In this document: positions 23,215 through 31,306 of the stretch, piece after piece | Layout of the letters: every line of letters begins with the position of its first letter | Numbering within the stretch: position 1 is the first letter of the stretch | DNA from: a virus | Strand: one strand, 5' to 3' | IMG/VR virus record: IMGVR_UViG_3300023184_009074 | Span: 19,445 to 83,444 of that record | DNA: 64,000 bases | Notes under the pieces: generated by a model | The model's input: only the letters and a program-made list of their open reading frames with translations | Told to the model about the DNA's origin: nothing | Databases searched by the model: none | Made by a program: the position numbers and the translations under genes

Positions 23215-23598
23215 ATGGATAATTTTAAAGAATTTATATTAAATGAAAGCAAACAATTTTTTGCCACTCAATGTGGCGACATTTTAAATGCTATTCAAAA
23301 TCTTGAAGAAGAAGCAGACTATATTGGGACAAGAAATCTTGTAAGATATAGTCAGAATATTGCAAATAACATTAGAAATTTAATTCATTCTCATTGGAGT
23401 GATGATTTAAGTGATAATTTAAAACAATTGCAAACTATAGGAGTTGCAATATTAAAATCAATAGAAGAATCATCTGAATTGCTAGAAACAATTAAATCTG
23501 CAAGGGCATCTTTAGAAGAACTGGTTAAAAAACTTGGCGTACCAATTAACAATGTTGGAATACCAGAAAAAGAATCCAAACCTCAAGAAGCAGAATAG
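23215..23598 (+). CDS. Head-targeted-like helical protein (127 aa)
   Basis: The start M-D-N-F-K-E-F-I-L-N-E is an excellent match to the T4 targeting peptide, with an L-N-E site at residues 9-11. The rest is predicted amphipathic helix throughout, acidic, with a Pro/Glu-rich tail. It starts 4 nt after pyrG's stop and ends 4 nt before the amidotransferase gene, so it is cotranscribed with metabolic genes. Function unknown; packaging inferred. Confidence 0.8.
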   Translation: MDNFKEFILNESKQFFATQCGDILNAIQNLEEEADYIGTRNLVRYSQNIANNIRNLIHSHWSDDLSDNLKQLQTIGVAILKSIEESSELLETIKSARASLEELVKKLGVPINNVGIPEKESKPQEAE

Positions 23599-23601
23599 AC
23601 A

Positions 23602-24420
23602 ATGTGTGGAATAAGTGGTTTTATTGGAACTTCTAGTAACAAGTCTTTGTCTTTTGAATTATTAAGTAATTTGTTCAATAATTTACAAATAAGAGGAACG
23701 GATGCTTCTGGTTATTATGCTTATTCAAGCAATAATCAAGTTTACTACCATAAACAAAAAGGCAAATCTTCAGAAATTATTAATTCTAAAGAATGGAAAG
23801 ACTTAAAAGATTTAAGCTTTAATTTATTTTTATTACACACAAGAAGAACATCATCAAACTCAGGTTCTTCAGAAAACAATATAAACAATCATCCATTTGT
23901 AAATCAAGATAAGACCATAGCTTTGGTTCATAACGGAATTATTAACAGTAATGATTTTAAAAAATTAAAATCATTTTTAAATGTAAGTTCTGATTGCGAT
24001 TCTGAAATATTATTAAGCTTTTTATTAGAAAAGAAATTTGAAAATGAAGATTATTTTTACAAAAGACTTGAAAGGTTAAATGAACTTTTGTTTTTTATTA
24101 AAAACAGTGAATATGCTTTTGTGTTTTCAGATTTACTAAAAGATAAAATTGGCTTATGGTTAGTTAAAAATGATAAAAGACCATTGTATATTATTGATTT
24201 AAAAGAATCTTTGAATCAATATTTTTTTGTATCTACAATAGAAATTTGGCAAAATTCAATAAGTAATATTAAAAATATTAATAAACTACTTGGAAATTAT
24301 AATATAATAAATATACCTGAGTTTTCTATTGTAAATTTAACTTACGAAAATTCATTTTTTAATAAAATCGGATTTCGTTTTAATAATTACGAATTTAAAG
24401 AAAAAGAATTTTTCTATTAG
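23602..24420 (+). CDS. Class II glutamine amidotransferase domain protein
   Basis: M-C-G-I-S-G-F-I-G puts the catalytic Cys at position 2, as in Ntn-type glutaminases (GlmS, PurF, AsnB). R-G-T-D-A-S-G (about 32-38), the H-T-R-R segment and V-H-N-G-I-I-N (about 113-119) are the conserved glutamine-binding regions. At 272 aa it contains only the glutaminase domain, so it must deliver ammonia to a partner or act alone. The nearby nucleotide/sugar genes suggest amination of a sugar or nucleotide, as inference. Confidence 0.88.
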   Translation: MCGISGFIGTSSNKSLSFELLSNLFNNLQIRGTDASGYYAYSSNNQVYYHKQKGKSSEIINSKEWKDLKDLSFNLFLLHTRRTSSNSGSSENNINNHPFVNQDKTIALVHNGIINSNDFKKLKSFLNVSSDCDSEILLSFLLEKKFENEDYFYKRLERLNELLFFIKNSEYAFVFSDLLKDKIGLWLVKNDKRPLYIIDLKESLNQYFFVSTIEIWQNSISNIKNINKLLGNYNIINIPEFSIVNLTYENSFFNKIGFRFNNYEFKEKEFFY

Positions 24421-24427
24421 GAGCAAA

Positions 24428-24961
24428 ATGAATGAAGATTGGGAAAATGATTACGAGGTTGATGATATTTTGAAAAATGAAAAAAAATCAAAAAAAGTAA
24501 ATGGTAATAGTAAAGGTAAAAGAACTGAAAGATCTTTGGCGAACATCTTGAATAAAAGATTTACCAGTGGGTTTAGTCGTACAGTAGGCTCTGGAAATCG
24601 TTGGGCACAAGTAAAAAACTTACCTCAACACGCAAAGGATACTTTGACAGGCGATTTGTGCTGTCCTGAAGGATTTAAGTTTGTAATTGAATCTAAAGGT
24701 GGTTATTCAAAAGTTGATTTAAACAACATATTTGACAAGGGAAACTCTGAGCTAGATGAGTTTATCGAGCAAGTTTCTAAAGACTCAGAAAGATGTGAAA
24801 AAAAGCCATTGTTAATATGGAAGAAAAATCATAAGCCTTGGCTTGCTTTTGTAAAGAGTCAAGATTTAGAAGGCGAGTATCAATATAAAATTATTTACAG
24901 AGATTGGGTTGTCGTCCCATTAAAAGAACTTCTTGAACTACCAGATAGTTACTTTTTTTAA
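24428..24961 (+). CDS. Probable PD-(D/E)XK nuclease, Holliday-junction-resolvase-like
   Basis: A basic N-terminal region with K-R-T-E-R-S-L-A-N-I-L is followed by F-S-R-T-V-G-S-G-N-R-W, T-G-D-L-C-C, and V-I-E-S-K-G-G. E...D...E-x-K is the metal-binding core of the PD-(D/E)XK fold, here spaced as in archaeal Hjc-type or phage resolvase-like proteins. The TAGGAGCAA ribosome site precedes ATG. A role in cutting branched DNA before packaging is likely but unproven. Confidence 0.7.
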   Translation: MNEDWENDYEVDDILKNEKKSKKVNGNSKGKRTERSLANILNKRFTSGFSRTVGSGNRWAQVKNLPQHAKDTLTGDLCCPEGFKFVIESKGGYSKVDLNNIFDKGNSELDEFIEQVSKDSERCEKKPLLIWKKNHKPWLAFVKSQDLEGEYQYKIIYRDWVVVPLKELLELPDSYFF

Positions 24962-24969
24962 GTATAAAA

Positions 24970-25602
24970 ATGAATATAGGAATATTATTAGCTGCTGGCA
25001 AAAGCTCAAGATTTAATAGTAAAATCCCAAAGCAATTGTATGAGATTGATGAAAAGCCAATTATAAGCTATTCATTTGAAGCAATGAGAGATTGCTTGGA
25101 TGATATATTAATTGTTACAAATAGCTTGTGTTACAAAAAAATTAAAAACATTTATCCTAAAACAAAAATAGTTATAAATAATAAAGATTGTAGGTTGGAG
25201 TCTTTAAAAATAGCAATTAATAATATTAAAGGAGATGTTGAAAACATAGTAATACACGATGCAGCTAGACCATATATAAAATCTAATAATATAAAAGAGC
25301 TTGTGGAAAAGTCAAAAACTAATATGTATTCTCAATATTATTTGAAATTAACAAGTGGATTAGTTGAGAAAAATATCAATGGGTATGATGTTGTGGATAG
25401 AAACAATTTTATAGAATTATGTACTCCAAAAATTATTGACTATCATTTGTTTAATTTTTTATTTAATAAATATATTTATCCAAAAAACAGGATAACATGC
25501 GAAGTTCTTCCTTTGATGAATAAATTTAATATAACGCATTGTTTAATAGAAGGATCGAATAAATATTTAAGAAAAATTACAACTATAGATGATATTTATT
25601 AA
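24970..25602 (+). CDS. IspD/TarI-family cytidylyltransferase
   Basis: It transfers CMP from CTP to an alditol or polyol phosphate. Signature residues are L-L-A-A-G-K-S-S-R-F (6-15), K-x-P-K-Q (18-22), V-I-H-D-A-A-R-P (about 96-103) and R-K-I-T-T-I-D-D near the C-terminus. The 210 aa are slightly shorter than IspD or TarI (about 235). MEP, ribitol-5-phosphate or a related polyol phosphate could be the substrate. The phage has no other isoprenoid gene here but does have a LicD-type transferase, which favours CDP-ribitol or a similar alditol (inference). Confidence 0.85.
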   Translation: MNIGILLAAGKSSRFNSKIPKQLYEIDEKPIISYSFEAMRDCLDDILIVTNSLCYKKIKNIYPKTKIVINNKDCRLESLKIAINNIKGDVENIVIHDAARPYIKSNNIKELVEKSKTNMYSQYYLKLTSGLVEKNINGYDVVDRNNFIELCTPKIIDYHLFNFLFNKYIYPKNRITCEVLPLMNKFNITHCLIEGSNKYLRKITTIDDIY

Positions 25603-26344
25603 TGCAATGAAAAAAATACCAGTCGTAATATGGATGTATCATACTGAACTATGGAATGAATTTTTACAGTTACTTATTAAAAACAAGAATTATTTATATC
25701 CAGTTGTTGGGCTGCACAAAGATAATGATAATAAAATTATTATAAAATCAATCAAAGAAAACTTCGATGAATTTAATATTGATTATTATGATAATTACGG
25801 CAAAGACATAGGTCCATTTTTATATCAAATACAAAAAATAGAATCTCCTTTTTTTATAAAGATACATTCTAAAAAGTCTAAATTAATTTTTGACGAATCT
25901 ATTAATTGGAGAGAATTACTTGTAAATGATCTTTTGGGAGAGGCTCTTTTGTCCAATATAAAAACTTTAAGTTCAGATAAGATACTTCTGCCTTGGAAAA
26001 AGATTGGAAACAATGACATCGGATTAATTGCCAACAGAAGATTTATAACAAGCAACCATGAATATAAAAACAAAGAAAAAATAAAACAAATTTGTAGCAT
26101 AATTAACATTGATTACGAAAAACTTAAAAATGGTAGATTTATTAGCGGAACTATGTTCATGAGCAGAACTGATATATTTAAGAAATACTTTAATTATATT
26201 ACTCTTCCAAAAATTATAAAATTAATAAAACATGAAACAGGTGATGTAAAGGATGCAGTATTTGGAACATTTACTCATGCACTTGAAAGAATATTTGGAT
26301 ATATTATAACAAACGAAGGGATGAGAATAACTTCCCCTAACTAA
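25589..26344 (+). CDS. RgpF-like glycosyltransferase (rhamnan synthesis F family)
   Basis: The region D-N-Y-G-K-D-I-G-P-F-L (about residues 70-80) corresponds to the N-x-G-R-D-x-x-P-F motif of RgpF-type proteins, and K-I-H-S-K-K-S-K follows as in that family. W-M-Y-H lies near the N-terminus, and G-T-M-F-M-S-R near the acceptor site. RgpF proteins extend rhamnose-containing cell-wall polysaccharides. Two starts are possible (25589 or 25607). It overlaps the cytidylyltransferase gene and meets the convergent GT25 gene with an 8-nt overlap. Confidence 0.78.
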   Translation: MIFINAMKKIPVVIWMYHTELWNEFLQLLIKNKNYLYPVVGLHKDNDNKIIIKSIKENFDEFNIDYYDNYGKDIGPFLYQIQKIESPFFIKIHSKKSKLIFDESINWRELLVNDLLGEALLSNIKTLSSDKILLPWKKIGNNDIGLIANRRFITSNHEYKNKEKIKQICSIINIDYEKLKNGRFISGTMFMSRTDIFKKYFNYITLPKIIKLIKHETGDVKDAVFGTFTHALERIFGYIITNEGMRITSPN

Positions 26345-28079
26345 TATTGTTTAAAAATGTAGTAATTAATTGCAATTTATTGTTTCTATCTACAACACCA
26401 GATAATCTAGTGTTTAATACATCTAAGTATTTGATAAAATTATTTAAATTATTTGTATTATCAATTAAATCTTTAAATTCAGCTAATCCGTAATCTACAA
26501 AAGTTATTTTTTTATTTAACACTAGTATATTTTGAAGTCTAAATTCTGGATAAAAAATACCATTGTTTGTTAATTCATTAAATATATCTGTTATTTGCAT
26601 TCGCCAATCTTCAGGCAAGTTAAAATTATCATATAAAGATTCTCCACAATAAGACATCTTTATTGTTTTGTTTTCTGTATCAAAACTTATTAATTTTGGT
26701 ACATTATTTAAATTTTTTATTTTTTTTAATATGTTTAATTCTTTTGTAAATATATCTAAGGAATTTTCATGACCTTCTACTATCCATCTTAATTTATCAT
26801 TGTATTTTTTAACTACAATATTATTTTTAGGAAGTAAATAAACATGTGCAGTTGACCCAAATCCATAAGCTTTTAATTCTTCATTAAATTCATTGTCAAT
26901 AGTATTGTGATATTTAAAATTTTCAATAGTATATAAAAATATACTTATTAAATTAACAGATTCTGATTCATCTTTAATTCCTTTTTTACTACATTGTAAA
27001 AAGAATCTCATACTTTCTAACATTTCAATGTATGCTGGAAAATCAATATATTCATTGATGTTTATTTTATAATCTTCCTTGTTTTGGTTGTGTTCTTCAA
27101 AAGAATTTGGATTATGATGTAGTACATATTCATATAAAATATCATACATTAAATTTAACAATAGTATTTTATTTCTTTCAGCATTATCAGACAAAATATT
27201 ATCAATAAAAAAACCAAGACTATTTTCTATTTTTTTAATTCTTTCTCTAATTGGTTCGTAGTGAGGAGAATTAAATATAACATGCAGATTGTTTTGTGTG
27301 TTTGTTGATATATTTTTTTGATATACTGTTTCTTGAATATTATAAATATTTAATTTTTTGTGTAAGTTAGATATTAAAACATCGACCTGATCTGTAATTG
27401 GATAAAGATTTTCAAACAATGTAGGAATGCATTTGTGATTTATGATGTAAAAATGTGTAGAGTGAAATTCATCGTCAAATTTATACCAAATATTATTGTA
27501 TATTTTATTTTTAGAACAAGCATTTAGCATTAAAATATCCCAATCATCTGGTATTTCTTTAATGTATTTCTGAATGTTTTCTGTGTTTGCCACAGAGATA
27601 TCATCTTCTGTTATTATTGTATAATCTTTAAAATTAGTATAACCATATATCATGCTTCTTAAGTGAGAAATATAACATGCCAAAGGACCATCTTGAATGT
27701 GTATGTTATCATCGTTTATTTTTGAAAACTCATCTATTTCTAATGGCTTTAATTCTATTTTAGGATTAAAATCTGAAAGAAATTGCAAGACAAACGATAA
27801 ATCATTTATTAGCTGTTCTTTGTTTTTCCAATAAGTTGCTTTTAAGTGGGAAAAATTATTTAAAGATATTTTTTTAAATTCATTTATTGTACTTTCGTAT
27901 CTTTTACAATCTTTTTCAAGATTTATCATGATGCAATTCATATCAATTTTTTTTTTAAATAAATGATCTTCTATAATTTCTTTAATGTTGATTTTTTTAT
28001 CTGACAAATTACTTGCATATTCTTCATATTGGAATCTTTTAACATCTACTCCTATTAATCTTTTGTCTTTATTGTTCAT
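26337..28079 (-). CDS. Fusion of GT25 glycosyltransferase and kinase-like domain (580 aa)
   Basis: Residues about 45-260 resemble LPS-type family 25 glycosyltransferases: M-I-N-L-E-K-D-x-x-R, G-P-L-A-C-Y-I-S-H-L-R-S (near 135), I-I-T-E-D-D-I-S (near 160). Residues about 404-540 look like a protein/LPS kinase fold: glycine loop G-F-G-S-T-A-H-V-Y with N-I-V-V-K-K-Y, a catalytic-loop-like F-Y-P-E-F-R-L-Q-N-I-L-V and metal site F-V-D-Y-G-L-A. The HRD aspartate appears replaced by Glu/Phe, so activity is uncertain. LicD is encoded immediately upstream with a 4-nt overlap. Confidence 0.8.
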   Translation of the reverse strand: MNNKDKRLIGVDVKRFQYEEYASNLSDKKINIKEIIEDHLFKKKIDMNCIMINLEKDCKRYESTINEFKKISLNNFSHLKATYWKNKEQLINDLSFVLQFLSDFNPKIELKPLEIDEFSKINDDNIHIQDGPLACYISHLRSMIYGYTNFKDYTIITEDDISVANTENIQKYIKEIPDDWDILMLNACSKNKIYNNIWYKFDDEFHSTHFYIINHKCIPTLFENLYPITDQVDVLISNLHKKLNIYNIQETVYQKNISTNTQNNLHVIFNSPHYEPIRERIKKIENSLGFFIDNILSDNAERNKILLLNLMYDILYEYVLHHNPNSFEEHNQNKEDYKININEYIDFPAYIEMLESMRFFLQCSKKGIKDESESVNLISIFLYTIENFKYHNTIDNEFNEELKAYGFGSTAHVYLLPKNNIVVKKYNDKLRWIVEGHENSLDIFTKELNILKKIKNLNNVPKLISFDTENKTIKMSYCGESLYDNFNLPEDWRMQITDIFNELTNNGIFYPEFRLQNILVLNKKITFVDYGLAEFKDLIDNTNNLNNFIKYLDVLNTRLSGVVDRNNKLQLITTFLNNIS

Positions 28080-28774
28080 TTTAAATCCTTGGTTTTTAAT
28101 AGTTCATGTGAATTAATTGTTGTAACATCATTTATTACTTCTTCTGTCTTATGAGAAAAAGAGCTTGACTTAAATTTTTTCATATAATTTGGCCCGTAAT
28201 TCATTAGTAAAAACTTATTTGGATTTTTAGGAATAAATGTTTTAATACCCAAAAAATCTACCATTTTAAATGGTAAAAAATCATTTGCATTCCATGTTTT
28301 TTGGAAAAAAATTATTGATTTTTTATTAGATTCATATGTGAATAAATCAACAAATGGCCAACAATACTTTTTTCCTTTTAATGCATATTGCTTCCAATAT
28401 TTAACCCGTGAATTTTCTAATATTTCACTTCCTTTTGAATAACAAAATTTTGTTGTTTCTTTTTTGTCTTTATGGAAAATATTAATACTACTATATTTTT
28501 TTGAAATATCATAAATTTTTTTAGAAATAGTATCATCTACTAATAAGTCAATGTCATCATCCCAAGGTATAAAACCATTGTGTCTAACATATCCTAGAAG
28601 AGTGCCAGAAATCAAACAATGATTTATTTCAAAATCTTTTAGGATAGCAATAGTTTTTTCTAATAATTTAATTGCTGTTTTTTCATGCTGTCCGAAGCCA
28701 TTATTTTTGTTGAAGTGGCTTTCAACAATTTTTTTTGAAATTGTTTTATGGTTTTTATTTTTAAAATTTTCCAT
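28076..28774 (-). CDS. LicD-family phosphotransferase (fukutin/FKRP-like fold)
   Basis: The core S-G-T-L-L-G-Y-V-R-H-N-G-F-I-P-W-D-D-D-I-D (about residues 55-75) is the nucleotidyltransferase-fold signature of LicD and fukutin-related proteins, with W-P-F-V-D-L-F (about 130) as second conserved region. LicD moves phosphocholine from CDP-choline, and fukutin/FKRP move ribitol phosphate from CDP-ribitol, onto glycans. It is followed at 4-nt overlap by the GT25-kinase fusion. The IspD/TarI-like enzyme 2.5 kb away could supply its CDP donor. Confidence 0.88.
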   Translation of the reverse strand: MENFKNKNHKTISKKIVESHFNKNNGFGQHEKTAIKLLEKTIAILKDFEINHCLISGTLLGYVRHNGFIPWDDDIDLLVDDTISKKIYDISKKYSSINIFHKDKKETTKFCYSKGSEILENSRVKYWKQYALKGKKYCWPFVDLFTYESNKKSIIFFQKTWNANDFLPFKMVDFLGIKTFIPKNPNKFLLMNYGPNYMKKFKSSSFSHKTEEVINDVTTINSHELLKTKDLK

Positions 28775-28777
28775 GTT

Positions 28778-28785
28778 TATTTATT
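28778..28785 (-). promoter_or_regulatory. Late-type box AATAAATA, 3 nt before ATG
   Basis: On the minus strand AATAAATA ends three bases before the LicD ATG at 28774; spacing differs by one from most others. It lies immediately before the stop codon of the upstream gene. Confidence 0.4.
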
Positions 28786-28786
28786 T

Positions 28787-29527
28787 TTAATTGTAAACTT
28801 GCAATGATTGTCTGTCGCTAATATAAACACTATCACCAAAATCAAGTTCAAACCATACATCGTATATTGCTATGTCTAAATCTGTTGTATCAAGCATGTA
28901 ATATCCGTATAGTTTTTCTCTGTAATCCATATCTGCCTTTTCAACAATCATTCTCAAGTCTGTCTCACAAGGCAGACAAGTCCCAGTTCTTTGTTCAATA
29001 CTAATTTTTAGATTACCTCTAATAGCTAAATTTTCATAATATCTTTGAAGATCAGTACCCTTTGGCACATTTGGCGTTATTTGAGCAATTAGATATTGTT
29101 TAGAACCTTTGCGTAGTCTGTTTGGTCTGAATTGGAATGAGAAATCATAAACAAGCGGAATAGGTGCAGTATAAAAAAGATCAGGGTAAATTTGAAATAC
29201 ATTAGTTACATTTGCAGGATCTTCTTCATTTTCAAATATAACATTCCAAACATCAAAGTAATAACCAATTGTGTAGGCTGGAGCAGAAGTTGTTAAATTT
29301 AAAAGATATTTACCTATGCTTTCTTTGGTTACATCTTCACCTTTTATTCTTTCTACTAAATAGCTTTCGTTTGGATTTGTAATATCAGATGAAGTGCTAT
29401 TTACTTTATAAATATCAATATAATTAATGGTGTTGATATCTGCAAAGTTATTTGAGTTATATACAAATAATCTAAGTTTAATATCATCTCCAACTACAGG
29501 ATTTTGATATCTTTCTTTTATTGGCAT
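28787..29527 (-). CDS. Putative virion structural protein (246 aa)
   Basis: A beta-strand-rich protein with few charged clusters: V-V-G-D-D-I-K-L-R-L-F-V near the start, Y-F-D-V-W-N-V-I-F-E, R-P-N-R-L-R-K-G-S-K-Q-Y-L-I-A and a C-terminal F-E-L-D-F-G-D-S-V-Y-I-S. It reads like two Ig-type or baseplate-like domains. It lies directly downstream of the gp26-like gene in the tail module. No specific family recognised. Confidence 0.65.
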   Translation of the reverse strand: MPIKERYQNPVVGDDIKLRLFVYNSNNFADINTINYIDIYKVNSTSSDITNPNESYLVERIKGEDVTKESIGKYLLNLTTSAPAYTIGYYFDVWNVIFENEEDPANVTNVFQIYPDLFYTAPIPLVYDFSFQFRPNRLRKGSKQYLIAQITPNVPKGTDLQRYYENLAIRGNLKISIEQRTGTCLPCETDLRMIVEKADMDYREKLYGYYMLDTTDLDIAIYDVWFELDFGDSVYISDRQSLQVYN

Positions 29528-29531
29528 AATT

Positions 29532-29539
29532 TATTTACC
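29532..29539 (-). promoter_or_regulatory. Late-type -10 box GGTAAATA, 4 nt before ATG
   Basis: GGTAAATA on the minus strand precedes the ATG at 29527 by four bases. The GG could alternatively serve as a weak ribosome site (CAGGTAAATAAATT). Confidence 0.4.
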
Positions 29540-29546
29540 TGCTTAA

Positions 29547-29756
29547 TTATTTTTTCTTGTTTTGTTTTCTTACTTCTTCGTTTTCTTTATTTCTTTGCTC
29601 AATAAATCTTTCAATCATGAACGATCTTTCATTAATCGGCATGGACATAACAGAAAATCTATCCATGTGAAGGTGATATTGAAAGAAAAATATTATTTCC
29701 GCTAAATTACTCCATAGAATTAGGCTTGGGTCACTTCCTTCTTCCGCCTTGGGAAG
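29547..29756 (-). CDS. Probable -1 frameshift extension of the gp26-like gene (69 codons)
   Basis: The frame one base back from the gp26-like gene is open from the slippery site to TAA at 29547-29549. After L-P-K-A-E-E-G it reads S-D-P-S-L-I-L-W-S-N-L-A-E-I and then a hydrophobic and charged helical tail rich in E, R and K. It has no proper start: the first ATG leaves only 39 codons and drops the hydrophobic helix, and no ribosome site is evident. Fusion would make a 424-aa product instead of 366 aa. Phage tail assembly chaperones commonly use this arrangement. Confidence 0.65.
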   Translation of the reverse strand, partial: LPKAEEGSDPSLILWSNLAEIIFFFQYHLHMDRFSVMSMPINERSFMIERFIEQRNKENEEVRKQNKKK

Positions 29757-30820
29757 AAAAAATTTGTATCAAGCGGAAGATCAATTTCAAATTCTGCCGA
29801 ACAATTTGGGCATCCTAAAGGAATCTTTGTATCTAGGCCCCAGTCTGGATCAGTTACAAGCCCTCTTAAATAAGAAACATCTTGCATTGGAAGATTTTTT
29901 ATAAGTGTTAGTATTTCGTTTTTATCTCTTACATTTTCTATGCTTTCTACTAATTGTGCCATGCGGAAAGTAATAGTATCATCTGCTGCTTGGTCGCCAA
30001 ATTTCTTTACTCTTCTTTCACGATGCTCTTGTATTTCATTTTCGTCTTTTCCAATAGACATACGATAGGTAAAGCTAAAACCAGTTTTTGGTAACTTGCC
30101 ACGCAAATCCATACCAGCATCACTAGGATTTTCTACTGGGATATTATTTAAATCAATTACTGTTGCAAATTTTGAACTACAATCAGGACACTTTATTTCA
30201 ACATCATAATCTGGTCCATAGCTAATACCACGAAGATAGATAAGCAAAAATGTGCGATCAATTGAAAGTAATTCTTGAGTTTTTACAGGCTCTTGAATGC
30301 ATCTTTGGAAAATCATGTCAATTGCTTGACCTTTTTTTACAAATCTTGGTGTTGCTAAAATTTGTTCTTCTTCTCCTGTCATTGGTCTAATATTGAGTTT
30401 GCCGTTAATTGGACCATCTTCGCCATTGTAAAATCTACCAAGTGACGGAAGAGTAATTTCTTCATAGATAAACGATTGTCCTTTGATCGCTTCTAGAAGA
30501 TTTGCAAGTTCTAAACTTGCGTTTCTTGGAATTACAATATTTGGTTTTACAGGACCAGTATTAACGGAATTATTAGAATTACTATTCATGAACGGACTGT
30601 CTTCTTGGTTTGATTGCTGTGCTTTTTGCATTGCTGCTGCAACTTGAGGAGGCATACGACCACTAACTCCAGGAATACTCATCACATCTTCTGGTCTTAG
30701 AGATTTAGGCTGTTGATTTTGTGGCTGAACATTCTGTCTTAATGGATGATTATCTGGCAATGATTCAAGATCTTCTTTAGAAATATTTGATGGTTGTGGT
30801 CTGTAAATATCTTCGGCCAT
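29720..30820 (-). CDS. gp26-like T4 baseplate/tail assembly protein
   Basis: The N-terminal 100 residues are a Pro/Gln/Asn-rich disordered region. The core has L-P-S-L-G-R-F-Y (about 125-132), I-R-P-M-T-G-E-E-E and a zinc pair C-P-D-C (about 208-211), with a second pair C-P-N-C (about 338-341). This pattern matches the T4 baseplate family containing gp26, where L-P-S-x-G-x-x-Y opens the domain. The 0-frame end is short and basic (P-R-R-K-K-E-V-T-Q-A). A slippery U-UUU-UUC at 29756-29762 offers an alternative 424-aa product. AGGAGCAAAATTAAA precedes ATG. Confidence 0.82.
   Translation of the reverse strand: MAEDIYRPQPSNISKEDLESLPDNHPLRQNVQPQNQQPKSLRPEDVMSIPGVSGRMPPQVAAAMQKAQQSNQEDSPFMNSNSNNSVNTGPVKPNIVIPRNASLELANLLEAIKGQSFIYEEITLPSLGRFYNGEDGPINGKLNIRPMTGEEEQILATPRFVKKGQAIDMIFQRCIQEPVKTQELLSIDRTFLLIYLRGISYGPDYDVEIKCPDCSSKFATVIDLNNIPVENPSDAGMDLRGKLPKTGFSFTYRMSIGKDENEIQEHRERRVKKFGDQAADDTITFRMAQLVESIENVRDKNEILTLIKNLPMQDVSYLRGLVTDPDWGLDTKIPLGCPNCSAEFEIDLPLDTNFFFPRRKKEVTQA
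29756..29762 (-). promoter_or_regulatory. Slippery heptamer U UUU UUC for -1 frameshifting
   Basis: On the minus strand AAT TTT TTC TTC contains T-TTT-TTC in the correct phase for simultaneous -1 slippage. An overlapping A-AAT-TTT is also slip-prone. No stable downstream stem was evident by eye. Confidence 0.6.
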
Positions 30821-30893
30821 TTTAATTTTGCTCCTAATTTTTAAAAATGTATAATATTATTATAATTATAACACGGAAAAAATTCAAATAAAT

Positions 30894-31259
30894 ATGATTT
30901 TTTTAAGCATAAACAATATAGAAGATTTGATATTTACTGATAAAAAAATACGGACTTTACTTCCAAAGTACAAATATTTATTTGATAGCTTTGATCTTTC
31001 TAAAGTAAGTCCAGCCCTTAGACAGCTTGGAATTAGATGTTTAAATGATTTTTTAAAACAAATTAAAGAAGAAGATTTGAAAATTATTGAAAATTATTTA
31101 AATCAAAAAGTGCAAGTAAATCAATTAAATTTAGATGTTGTAAAAAATATAGAAACTGATATTAACTATGCTGAATTAGAACTACCAGAATTTTACAACT
31201 GTATAGATATTTCAATTTATAGAAAAAAAGATGAATTAAAAATATCTTTGTGGAAGTAA
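30894..31259 (+). CDS. Hypothetical protein (121 aa)
   Basis: Mostly helical; residues 45-60 (L-S-K-V-S-P-A-L-R-Q-L-G-I-R-C-L-N-D-F) are compact, the C-terminal third acidic then beta-like. It is divergent from the gp26-like gene. The sequence TTCAAATA lies 3 nt before ATG and no Shine-Dalgarno is present. No family recognised. Confidence 0.7.
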   Translation: MIFLSINNIEDLIFTDKKIRTLLPKYKYLFDSFDLSKVSPALRQLGIRCLNDFLKQIKEEDLKIIENYLNQKVQVNQLNLDVVKNIETDINYAELELPEFYNCIDISIYRKKDELKISLWK

Positions 31260-31306
31260 ATTTTTAGCATATAATATATTAATATTTAGTCAAAGGAAGT
31301 AACAAC

